DNA from: CAYUPI01 sp964446585
GTDB lineage: Bacteria; Verrucomicrobiota; Verrucomicrobiia; Limisphaerales; UBA8199
Length of the DNA: 64,000 nucleotides
Reading direction: 5' to 3'
Assembly (NCBI GenBank): GCA_964446585.1
Contig: CAYUPI010000002.1
Span: 62,001 to 126,000 of the forward strand
The position numbers were made by a program, and so were the translations under genes. The stretch's first letter is position 1; each line of letters starts with the position of its first letter. This document shows, piece by piece, positions 45,301-53,421 of this stretch. Below the pieces are notes generated by a model, which was given only the letters and a program-made list of their open reading frames with translations, searched no databases and was not told the DNA's origin.

Positions 45301-48300
45301 ACGCTAAGCCCGTCGGCTGGAGGGGTTGTACCCCCGCCAATACGGACATCCATTGAAAACCTGAACGACCGAATCGCCAGGCCGGGATACAGGTCATTAA
45401 ATACGATTGCACCGTGCTGCCCGTAATAAGTGTCCGTGAGCGAGATGTAGCCGCCGCCAGCACCGTTGGTGCCTCCTCCCGACGGCACCCACAGGGCGGA
45501 CCCAAACCTCGTTAGCAGACCAGACGGGTCGCTGTTCAGGTCAAACGAGACAGGACCGGGGTTGGACTGAACTGTCAGCAGAGCGTTGGAACTGGTAATC
45601 GAGCCGAAAAGATTCGTCACGACCACCTTATACTTTCCCGCATCCGTGAGTTGAAGATTGGTCAGCGTCACAGAAGCGCTGGTCGCCGACGGCAGGGGAG
45701 TCGAATCGTTGAATATCCATTGGTAAGCCAGGGGTTGGCTCCCATCAGCCTCCACAGAGAACGTTGCGGTCCCGCCAACGAAGTTCGTAGTCGGCTGAGG
45801 TTGGCTGAGTACCACAGGGGGGCGCGCGATGTCAAACGCTTGACTCAGGCCGGGGTGTCCCAAGCCATCCTCAGCACGCAACGTCACGATGCTACCACCC
45901 TGAGCGACTGTAACGTTGCCATTCCAGACGCCATTCACGAAGGGATCAGAATAGGCGGGGGTGAGAGGAACGGGTGTGAGAAAGGCAAGTGCATAGCGGA
46001 GGTCAACCAAATAGAGCTTGTTACCGGTTAGGTAAGCAGTCGGAAATGTATCTCCATAAGTGTAATAGTAACCGTTGGACAGACTACCATCAGGGAAGCT
46101 GCTCGGTTTGTTCGAGGTAAAAAAGTAAGGATCGGTCCCCGTGTGGTAACCGACGCGGTAAGTAACGCCAGCAAAAAGATTAAGCGGAGAAGCCAGAGGA
46201 GTTTCCAACCAGGTTCCCGGCGTGCTGATGACGGGCTGAGCAGCCAGCAAGGTGCCATCATCTTTCCAAATTGAAACTTTGGTTCCCGAGTAATGCCGCA
46301 CATGCGTTACAACCAGGTTCGTGTTCGGGGTGAAAGCGTAAGCCAAGGTAAAGTCTCCACTTCCCGAGTTGGCGCCAGCCAGGTTGCCCACAATGTTGTT
46401 CGTGGCCGGCCCGGCACCGGCAGCGGTCAGCGCCACCGTGCCCGCGAAATTCGTTGCGGCGTTGTTCAAGTAATCTTGCGCGGTGATGGTCACTGCGAAC
46501 GGAACACCGTTGGACTGAGGCGAGGAAATGTTGCCCCACGCAAAATGAGTGACCTGGCCGGGTGTCGGCAGAACATTAAACAGGCCGCTCTGGCTGACGT
46601 GTCCGAGGCCGTCGTTCGCTGTCAGCGTCACATTCGAAGCCATCTGAAGGACTGCCACACTTCCGTTCCACACGCCGGCTGTAAAATTGTCTGAATTAGT
46701 GGGGCTGACCTGCACTGCCTGTGGCACACCAACCGTATATCGCAGATCGACAAGCCACCATCGAGCCGAGTCGCTGTTGTTTGGGAAGGAATAGTTGGAC
46801 GACTGATAACTTCCATCGATTGTCCCATCCGGGAAGCTTGCCGGGAGGTCGGTTCCCCAGTAGTTCACAAAATTCCCACCGGTATAGACCCCGACCCGGT
46901 AGCGTTGTCCTGCCTGAAGCTGAAGCGGTGGCGACAACACAGTTTCGCTCCAGACGCCATCCGTACGGGCGAAAGAGCGACTTGTGAGTGCCACGCCCGA
47001 ATCAGTCCAAATCGTAACTCGAATGCCAAAAAAGTGAAGCAGATGGCTCACGGTGATGTTGGTTCGGGGAGTGAAGGCGTAGCCCAAGGTCAGCGAACCC
47101 GAGCCGGAATAATAAGGACTTGGCTCACCAAGAATCGTATTGGTTCGGAACAACCCGAGCAATCCGCTCCCGCTGAGGACTACTTTGCCCGTGAAATTAG
47201 TCGCCGGGCCGTTAAGATAATCCTTTGCGGTGAGGTTGACCGAGAACGGTATGCCATTGGACTGTGGCGAAGCAATTGGGCCCCATACGAAGCTCGTCGC
47301 CTGGCCAGGCGACGGCAGCACACTAAAAGGAAGGCTCTGGCCGACGTGTCCAATGCCATCGTTAGCGGTCAGCGTCACGTTGGTCGCCTGCTGGCCCACG
47401 GTGATGGTACCGCTCCAAACGCCGTTCACAAAATTACCTGAGTTGGTCGGCGTGATCGGAACCGGTAGTATTGAACCGATCCCCGACACATATGCCAGTA
47501 CGTTTGGCGTATAGATGTGCTTTAGGGGTGCAGAGATAATAAGGCCCTCACAGCCTCCTCCTGCCAGATAGCAATCCAAAGGTATAGTCGAGTAATAAAC
47601 CTGACCAGAGCCCAACGGGTAGGAAAAGGACACGACCTGGTCTGGATAACCGCCGATACTGAGGAAGGCGGACGCCGAAGAGGGCAGTTGGTTCTGCGGA
47701 ACATAACCGTGTGCCGAAGAACTACCGCCGTCCAGCGTGTTGTTGTCAATCGTGCCAAACGGACCGGCCACCACCAGGTTCGTTGCGGGCGGGATCACGT
47801 CGATATACGGCGTCTCTAAGCGCAGCGTGGAGCTTCCGGCTGCCCCCAGCAAGAAGGGATTCGGGGAATTAAGTCCCGCGCTTCGGTCATGGACGATCAG
47901 TCTCCCCCCATTTGTCACCCAAGCCTGGATGGCCGCCAGTCTCCCTAGCAGAGAAGAGGAAAGGTATCCGTTGCTGTATTCGTCGATAAAGAGCATTTTG
48001 TAATCATTGAGGTTCAGTGCGCTTATGTCATATACATGCAGCGGCGTGAACCCCGCTTGGATAATCGGCCCCTCCGGCCCGGTGGCCGATTCATTATTGT
48101 CCGTAAAGTAAGGCACAACACTGCCTGTCGGCACGCCGCCGCCCTGGTCCCCTACCGCGAGGAGGCTGACCACGCCGCTAAAGTTGCTCGCTGTGCTGTT
48201 GAGGTAATCCTGGGCAGTGACAGTGACCGCAAACGGCACGCCACTGGACTGGGGCGAAGAAATAGGGCTCCATACGAAATGCGTAACCTGGCCTGGCACC

Positions 48301-51300
48301 GGCGAAACGTCAAAAGGAACGCTTTGGCCAATGTGTCCCAGTCCATCGTCTGCGCTGAGCGTAACGTTGGTCGCCGCCTGGCCGACCGTCACCAGGCCAT
48401 TCCAACGGCCATTGGTAAACGTTGTGGAATTGGTGGGGCTGATGGGGATTGACGAGGCCGCGGCATAGCGAAGGTCAACGAACCACCAGCGCTCAGAATC
48501 GTAATTGTTTGGAAATGTGTCGCCGTAACTTTCGTAGCTTTGATCAATCGTACCGTCTGGGAAAACTCCCGGCAAATCGTATCTCCAAAAGGAAGTTTGG
48601 TAGGGAGTATACGCTGCCACACGATACCTGGTACCGGCCACAAGCTGAAGGGGTGTGGCCAAGGCCGTTTCAACCCAGGTGCCAGGCACGCTGTTGACGT
48701 ATTGGGAAGCGAGGAGCACCCCTCCATCACTCCAAATCGAAACTTTAGTTCCGAAATAATGACGAACATGCGTGACCGCGAGGTTAGTATGAGGAGTGAA
48801 CGCGTAACCAAAGGTGTAATAGCCATAGTTGGCGGAATTGTTGTGCGTGGGGGATCCCAGGATGTTGGTGGTCTGTCCAATAGTTGAAGCACTGAGTGCC
48901 ACAGAGCTGCTAAAGTTGCTAGCTGGGGTGTTCCAATAGTCCTGGGCGGTAAGTGCGACTGCGAATGGCACGCCGTTTGATTGGGGCGAGGAAATGGCAT
49001 CCCAAACAAAATGATCCACCTTTCCGGGGAGGGTGGTGAGAATCGTAGCCTGGCCGTGATCCCGCGACAGCTTCGCGTTGGAGGGTGAGTTAATGTTCAG
49101 ATTGAATGTCTGGTTCGGCTTGTGCGTGACATGGGGGTTGATGGTGACGGTGACAGTCTGGTTGGTTTGGCCAGGGTCGAAATTCACGTAGGAGGAAATT
49201 GGGTTGTAGTCAACCCCTCCAACCGCGGTCCCATCCAGAGTGTAATAATATGCCGACACGGTTTGGCCGCTCGGCGTATTGAGACTGAGGTTAAAGACGG
49301 CGTTCGTGGTGCCCGTACTGGGCACGACGCTAGTAACGTCAGTGACAGAAAGAATTGGCAGTGCATCGTCGTTGAGAATGGTTCCCAGTCCCTGACTCCG
49401 TCCCAGGCTGGCATTGACAGGATTGAACAAGTTCACTGCGAAGACTCTGGTCGGCTCGTTGAGAATTGTGCCAATCACCGGGACGGAGATCGTCCGGTTG
49501 GTGACGCCCGGCGCGAAGACGAGAGTACCGTGAGTGCTCAGGTAGTCCGTACCGGCGCGGGCCGTGCTGTCTGCTGTGTTGAACTCCACTGTGACGGACT
49601 TGAAAGGCGGAGGCCAGACGCTGACGGTAAAGATCGCGTTGGTGAGACCAGAACTGCCGTCGAACAACGTCACGTCATTGATGGAGAGTGCGGGCGGGAA
49701 GACCGTGGTGATGGTGGTGGCGGCGTTGTTGTTCGTATTGGCATCCGCCTCGGCGCGGCCGACGAGGACGCGATTCGTCATGGAGCCGACGCTGTCGGCC
49801 AGCCCGACAATCGTGACCCCCGCGCTGCTTCCACCCGCCAAATTCCCCAGGCTAAAACTAAGTGTGCCCCCGCCATTGGCTCGGTATCCCGGACCGCCTC
49901 CGGGCGAGACAGTAATCGACTGCAAATTGAACGTATCAGGCAGCACGTCAGTCAGGGTAACGGCGGTGGCAGACGACGGCCCAGTGTTCAGGACCTTGAT
50001 CGTGTACGTCACCCTGTCGCCCACGACCACTGGATCAGGTAAATCGGACATGCTAATTACCAGGTCGTTCGGAACCGGAACGCAACAGTCCCGACCGTCC
50101 TTTACGGTGATCGTATCAAGGTACCAGTATCCATAGTACGCATAATTTGATGCACCGTATCGCCATCGCAATTGAACATTCTTGCCGGCAGCCGTCGGGG
50201 GCAGGTTCGCTATCGTGGTGATATATCCACCTGAATAACCTGTCCAGGCTTGCCTTCCCTGGATCGGATTGCCATAACCAGTGTACAGGGTTGCAAAGTA
50301 CCCGTTCGTCACAAATGATCCTCCCGCAACGACGATGTCGGTAAAGGCTCCACCATCGATGGAAATCTCCAGCACGCCGCCGTCATAGCCGTAATAGTAG
50401 GTCGAGATACTGTGCCGGAAGCTCACCTGGGCTGCGGCGGTGACAATTGGCAACAAAGGCGAAGTCAGACGGCTGTCGCTGCTGCCATATACACTAACAA
50501 GGGCAGAGTTCGGTGGAGTATCATTGTAACCATTAATGCTGGTCCAACCGGCGCTTGCTCCGTTCGTAAATGAAGTCCATCCCGGGGGCAGGGCCGGCGG
50601 CGTCACCGCATCGAAGTTCTCCAACAGGGGCACCCGTGGATTGCCCAGAGCAAAGGCGAAACTGGCTGTGCCAAGGTCGTTCGTGCCGTCCTGAAGCCGT
50701 AAAGTTGCAATATTTGTCTCACCGCACGCGCCCCCGCCGGTAAAGCTGAAGATTTTGCTGGCAGTGCCGCCATGCGCGGTCAGCACACCATAGCTTTGCG
50801 GACCACTCGGAGCCGTAATCCCGCCCGTGGTTTGGAGAGTCGCAATCAAATTGGTGGTATCGGCCGGCCCGGCGTTTACCAGCGAAAAGGACACAGTCAC
50901 CGCTTCGCCCGAGTCAACTGCACCGTTCGGGCAGCTCTCAGCCACCAGGGCGGAACCGCTGGCGATGACAACTGGCCTGGGCGGCAGTGCCTGCAGGGCA
51001 GAATCAGCCATTACGATGCCCGCGCCCGAATTGACATCGACGCCGGGGCTCTCGATATCCAGCGCCGTGCTGGTCAGTGCATTTCGTATCTGGCTCGGAC
51101 TCAGGTTGTGATTGTAGGACAGCAGTAGCGCAGCAATCGCCGCCGCATGCGGCGCGGCAGCGGACGTACCTATGAACGGCCGGAAATAATACAGTGAGGT
51201 CTGCACGCGGTCTGCCGCGGCCAAGTCGGGCTTTTGGCGGACCGCCCCGCCTGTGGATGAGAAATTTCCGGGGGTGATCGGCGTGCCGTCCGCACTGAAA

Positions 51301-52763
51301 AAGACTCGCCGTGGGCCGTCAGAACTGAACGATTCCACCGGATTCTGGTTGCCACCGGTGAAGGGGTTCGGATAGGAAGTTATTGCGCTCACCGCCGCCA
51401 CACTGAAGGCCGTGGCCGCCGCCGAATGCCCGCGGGTTGCCCCCTGCGTACTGAAGCTCAACGTTGCTGATCCGAGCGATTGGGGGAGCACCTCCAGGTG
51501 TAGGAAGCGGGGGTCACCCGAAGCCTTGACGACCACAATGCGATTGCCGGATGACACGTAGGAGAGGGTTTCGTACGGGTCCTGAGTGCCGCTCTGCAAA
51601 TTAAGCGAGCTGGCCACTACGTACGACCCCGTCGAATCCAACACAAACAGATCGTAATCATTCGCCGAAGCCCCGAGCGGGTCCGACCAAAATAGATTCA
51701 CGGAATAAGCGAAGTTAAGCACCGTGTTGTAAGTCGTGGCCCCGAAGCTCAGGAGACGCCCGCCTCCGGCATTGACGGGCGGTCCCGCGGGCCCGCCATC
51801 GACAAAGTCACCTTCCCAAGTGCCAGAGGTGTGGTTTCTCAAGCTTCCCTGGTTGCCAGCCGCTGAGAAGTACAGTGCGCCGCTCGCGGTCACCGCGTTG
51901 ACAGCTTGCGCGATGACGCCATCCTGAAACGGAGATTCGTTGAGGTAGCCGACGTCATCAACTATGATGTCACAGCCATTGCTGCGAAGGTTGAGAATGT
52001 TTTGCGCGAAATTGGCCGGCCCGTATTGCGCCGTGGCGAAGTAAAGCTGCGCTCCGGCAGCCAGGTCATGGATGATTTCCAGCATTGCGGTCCCCTCGCC
52101 TGAACCGCTGCCGAGCTGGCCGGGCAGCACGGTAACATCACCCAAATCGCCGCTCGCTTGCGAGCTGCTCAGATAGTCGATACTGTCTGATAGCACGCCC
52201 ACCTTGACGCCTTGCCCCCGAACACCGAATGCACTTCGGGCTGCATCCGCCCGGTGTGTGGCGTCCCCCTCGGAGGTGTAGCTGCCGGTGTTGGCGCGGG
52301 CTTGCGCGGCGCGCCGAATGAATTTCACCTCGGCCAGGTCGGCCAGGCTTTCGAGTTGGTCGAGAGTCACCAAGGCGCGAACGGCGTGAAACTGTGGAAA
52401 GCTGTTAATCACGGTCCCGCCCGATTGCTTGATTTGCGCCAGCAGACTCTCGTTTACAGTGGCGTCGATATCGACCAGGAGCCGGCCATCCGGTTCGAAC
52501 TGGAGATCCGGTTGCAGCTTGGTCACACCCGGAGCGATTTCCTGTTTGCGGCTCTGTTTAAGCTTGAAGACAAACTGCGAGTCCAGCTTTCGGTGTTGGG
52601 CGGAGCGGGACAGTTTTTCCTGCTGAAGAGCGCGAATCTGTTGCAGCGCGCTTTCGCTAAGTTTTTCCGGCTCCGCAGCGATGCCGACAGAAACGCTGCT
52701 CCAAAAAAGTGCGAGGCTGATAGCGGTCAGGATTTGCGGGCGAATGTTATTCGGGGTTTTCAT
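42303..52763 (-). CDS. giant secreted modular protease, S8/S53-like
   Basis: 3486 residues from the ATG at 52761-52763, with AAAGGA ahead of it. A TTG seven codons upstream lacks this signal. After the signal peptide and propeptide, the peptidase domain has D193 (VLSDSID), E223 in GEGTAMLEII where subtilisins have GHGT, and S534 in GTSAAAPH. Downstream come a choice-of-anchor/MAM-like region, DUF11, Calx-beta domains, and then six modules each framed by HFVWxxIxSPQ and a closing SPTNSxxFxNGxWxG...ATNVTLxADDG block. Modules 1, 3, 4 and 6 hold DUF4082. Module 2 holds a glutamine-amidotransferase-like fold and module 5 a MAM-like domain. An Ig domain and an L-type lectin-like domain sit between modules 4 and 5. 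The C-terminal 60 residues (ending FFRVRVR) match a sorting-like tail common in this phylum. Probably degrades or binds environmental polymers. Confidence 0.9.
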   Translation of the reverse strand: MKTPNNIRPQILTAISLALFWSSVSVGIAAEPEKLSESALQQIRALQQEKLSRSAQHRKLDSQFVFKLKQSRKQEIAPGVTKLQPDLQFEPDGRLLVDIDATVNESLLAQIKQSGGTVINSFPQFHAVRALVTLDQLESLADLAEVKFIRRAAQARANTGSYTSEGDATHRADAARSAFGVRGQGVKVGVLSDSIDYLSSSQASGDLGDVTVLPGQLGSGSGEGTAMLEIIHDLAAGAQLYFATAQYGPANFAQNILNLRSNGCDIIVDDVGYLNESPFQDGVIAQAVNAVTASGALYFSAAGNQGSLRNHTSGTWEGDFVDGGPAGPPVNAGGGRLLSFGATTYNTVLNFAYSVNLFWSDPLGASANDYDLFVLDSTGSYVVASSLNLQSGTQDPYETLSYVSSGNRIVVVKASGDPRFLHLEVLPQSLGSATLSFSTQGATRGHSAAATAFSVAAVSAITSYPNPFTGGNQNPVESFSSDGPRRVFFSADGTPITPGNFSSTGGAVRQKPDLAAADRVQTSLYYFRPFIGTSAAAPHAAAIAALLLSYNHNLSPSQIRNALTSTALDIESPGVDVNSGAGIVMADSALQALPPRPVVIASGSALVAESCPNGAVDSGEAVTVSFSLVNAGPADTTNLIATLQTTGGITAPSGPQSYGVLTAHGGTASKIFSFTGGGACGETNIATLRLQDGTNDLGTASFAFALGNPRVPLLENFDAVTPPALPPGWTSFTNGASAGWTSINGYNDTPPNSALVSVYGSSDSRLTSPLLPIVTAAAQVSFRHSISTYYYGYDGGVLEISIDGGAFTDIVVAGGSFVTNGYFATLYTGYGNPIQGRQAWTGYSGGYITTIANLPPTAAGKNVQLRWRYGASNYAYYGYWYLDTITVKDGRDCCVPVPNDLVISMSDLPDPVVVGDRVTYTIKVLNTGPSSATAVTLTDVLPDTFNLQSITVSPGGGPGYRANGGGTLSFSLGNLAGGSSAGVTIVGLADSVGSMTNRVLVGRAEADANTNNNAATTITTVFPPALSINDVTLFDGSSGLTNAIFTVSVWPPPFKSVTVEFNTADSTARAGTDYLSTHGTLVFAPGVTNRTISVPVIGTILNEPTRVFAVNLFNPVNASLGRSQGLGTILNDDALPILSVTDVTSVVPSTGTTNAVFNLSLNTPSGQTVSAYYYTLDGTAVGGVDYNPISSYVNFDPGQTNQTVTVTINPHVTHKPNQTFNLNINSPSNAKLSRDHGQATILTTLPGKVDHFVWDAISSPQSNGVPFAVALTAQDYWNTPASNFSSSVALSASTIGQTTNILGSPTHNNSANYGYYTFGYAFTPHTNLAVTHVRHYFGTKVSIWSDGGVLLASQYVNSVPGTWVETALATPLQLVAGTRYRVAAYTPYQTSFWRYDLPGVFPDGTIDQSYESYGDTFPNNYDSERWWFVDLRYAAASSIPISPTNSTTFTNGRWNGLVTVGQAATNVTLSADDGLGHIGQSVPFDVSPVPGQVTHFVWSPISSPQSSGVPFAVTVTAQDYLNSTASNFSGVVSLLAVGDQGGGVPTGSVVPYFTDNNESATGPEGPIIQAGFTPLHVYDISALNLNDYKMLFIDEYSNGYLSSSLLGRLAAIQAWVTNGGRLIVHDRSAGLNSPNPFLLGAAGSSTLRLETPYIDVIPPATNLVVAGPFGTIDNNTLDGGSSSAHGYVPQNQLPSSASAFLSIGGYPDQVVSFSYPLGSGQVYYSTIPLDCYLAGGGCEGLIISAPLKHIYTPNVLAYVSGIGSILPVPITPTNSGNFVNGVWSGTITVGQQATNVTLTANDGIGHVGQSLPFSVLPSPGQATSFVWGPIASPQSNGIPFSVNLTAKDYLNGPATNFTGKVVLSGSGLLGLFRTNTILGEPSPYYSGSGSLTLGYAFTPRTNITVSHLLHFFGIRVTIWTDSGVALTSRSFARTDGVWSETVLSPPLQLQAGQRYRVGVYTGGNFVNYWGTDLPASFPDGTIDGSYQSSNYSFPNNSDSARWWLVDLRYTVGVPQAVQVSPTNSDNFTAGVWNGSVAVLQMASNVTLTANDGLGHVSQSGLFNVLPTPGQVTHFAWGNISSPQSNGVPFAVTITAQDYLNNAATNFAGTVALTAAGAGPATNNIVGNLAGANSGSGDFTLAYAFTPNTNLVVTHVRHYSGTKVSIWKDDGTLLAAQPVISTPGTWLETPLASPLNLFAGVTYRVGYHTGTDPYFFTSNKPSSFPDGSLSNGYYYTYGDTFPTAYLTGNKLYLVDLRYALAFLTPVPLTPAYSDPFVNGVWNGNVTVAQGGSIVTLRAEDGLGHPGLSQAFDIARPPVVLSQPQPTTNFVGGTATFSVEADGSQPLAYQWIFNDSTPLPSATSASVTLTNLQLTDAGKYKVVVTNLFGSITSSNALLTVQSNPGPVSFDLNSDPSGLLTRFGSALWVPSGGGTNGAGGGYISLTDTYYGQHGAIVFNDLYPGLAIRSFRFSMDVRIGGGTTPPADGLSVNFARHGDSVLADGQGFVPAPDGTDPGAAEEGTRTGLSVMLDAYQNGGTDAIGIGVRVDGVILAQYPYPTLNGAANDTTSLQTGPDYYDLSWVPLVITLYEDGILEIYYKGARVTPLGGLQTHFNPGPGQFVLGARTGNAYEVHHVDNISFAVNIPGSPSTTLDHFTLSQIASPQFTNVPFQVTIQAQNATNGVLSNFTGTVSLRAITNFGGAGYLANFESGLQGFSIDNSFVNGNGLWHLSGGHGSQAGHSATGSIYYGFGEGPGGGGSYNTTNVSGYPIANEGVITSPLIDLRSVTNPPTLSFNYLIQTEADADWDQATVEISNVSSNGGYAFDVVAGNKQGNVRFTNDSAGTWRSASINLSNYVGSQILVRFHFNTVDSYANDYEGWYVDDVLINAPFAGSIAVFPVNSGNFTNGIWSGNLAVVQGASNVVLQADDGNGHTGLSSLFSVLAVSLVNDLSLKFSPVPGPISAGSNLTYTITVSNAGPAAANSVVVTDQLPTSFQFGSALLSQGSYSQTGVVVRASIGTVPGASTATVTIVGIPTIAGTILTNSAAVSRAEVDPYLGNNSAVVTTIVGAPAISIADATVLINNNGLTNILFPIALSAPSAQQVGVSYTTLDGTAVGGVDYASIATTPLTFNPGHASYVLSVVINPHVTVKPSQSFYVKLSNPANASLARTQALGTIITAVPGFADHFVWSGIASPQQVNGPFAVTLAVQDYLNSPATNYTGPANLSASLAVATVTNILGTPSQSTSVNSGNWTFGYAFTPNATLNVTHVRHYFGTKVSIWTDSGVLVASQNVTSVPGTWVETPLAAPIQLSASTRYRVAAYSGGGSYYWRNDLAGTFAFGTIDQGYGYPGDGFPNGANLTMWVYVDLRYSESAMVAAPISPTASGNFAGGYWSGNIAVLQTATNVSLRADDGSGHYGQSLSFDVGSAAPPPVTISVQYSGSQLQLSWPGGILQSANQATGQYSDIIAATSPYSVSPTAPQRFFRVRVR

Positions 52764-52936
52764 TCTTTTGATTCCTTTCTGCAATGAGTAATCATCGATG
52801 GTGGCAATTTGAAGTGACGACCTTGGTGTGCCGTGTCATGGCATTCGCCCGCGTCCCTGGCGGCAAGGAGGTGCAACGGCGCGGTCTGGCCGTGCGGCAA
52901 GAGGTCTTCCGTAGTTCTTTTCCGGCATTCCCATTC

Positions 52937-52967
52937 TAAAAAAACCCCGCCGGCTCTCGGCAAGGGG
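52937..52967 (-). terminator. strong intrinsic terminator
   Basis: On the minus strand: CCCC, a UU bulge, GCCG, a 5-base loop, CGGC, GGGG, then a run of seven T. It lies 7 bases after the stop of the 60-codon ORF and 174 bases before the giant protease start, so it separates the two transcripts. Confidence 0.85.
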
Positions 52968-52973
52968 CGCAAT

Positions 52974-53156
52974 CTAAAGGCAGGCCTCAGCCATTGAGAC
53001 GGTGAACTCTGCGGTGGTTATGGAATTGGAGCGACTCGTAGCAAAGCCCAAACTGGGTGTCAACACAAAATTTGCGTCACTGAAGCCCCGTGCAGATCTT
53101 GCCGTCGGCGGCCATTCGACCCGGGGAGTGGAAAGGTCATCGAATTCGTCGTTCAT
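52974..53156 (-). CDS. 60-residue protein of unknown function with its own terminator
   Basis: ATG at 53154-53156, preceded by GAAGAG. The protein reads MNDEFDDLSTPRVEWPP at its acidic N-terminus and ends EFTVSMAEACL. There is no transmembrane helix or signal. Support for it being real is the strong minus-strand terminator immediately downstream and the lack of another gene in this 658-base gap. I do not recognise it. A ribosomally made peptide precursor is conceivable from the size and the single C-terminal Cys, but no modifying enzyme is nearby. Confidence 0.4.
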   Translation of the reverse strand: MNDEFDDLSTPRVEWPPTARSARGFSDANFVLTPSLGFATSRSNSITTAEFTVSMAEACL

Positions 53157-53421
53157 AGGTTTCTCTTCGTTCAGCTCTGCTCAACCGATAACTGCTCGGA
53201 TCACGCGGCCAATGCCCGGAGGACACCTACCGGTTTTCCCACATGCGCGCTCATCCGCGGAATCCGTGGTTCAAGTTTAGCTTTCCACTTCTTATTACCG
53301 GAAATTGCTCTGAGGATTACAAAAAATGTTGGGCTCCTTTGCTGGCCGACGGACGCCGCCGGGCCGAAGGCGCGTCGAACGCGGGGTCAAAAACGTGCGA
53401 GCGTGCGAGCGGCGTCCTTTC
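53157..53421. other. gap of 265 bases upstream of the 60-codon ORF
   Basis: Would hold the promoter of the small ORF. It includes a dispersed-repeat phrase near 53252-53272 (TCCGCGGAATCCGTGGTTC), related to that at 9373-9430. No RNA gene seen. Confidence 0.4.

Noticed and set aside
52974..53156. Calling the 60-codon ORF a RiPP precursor
   Set aside because: There is no modification enzyme, leader-like cleavage motif or transporter nearby; it is kept as unknown.
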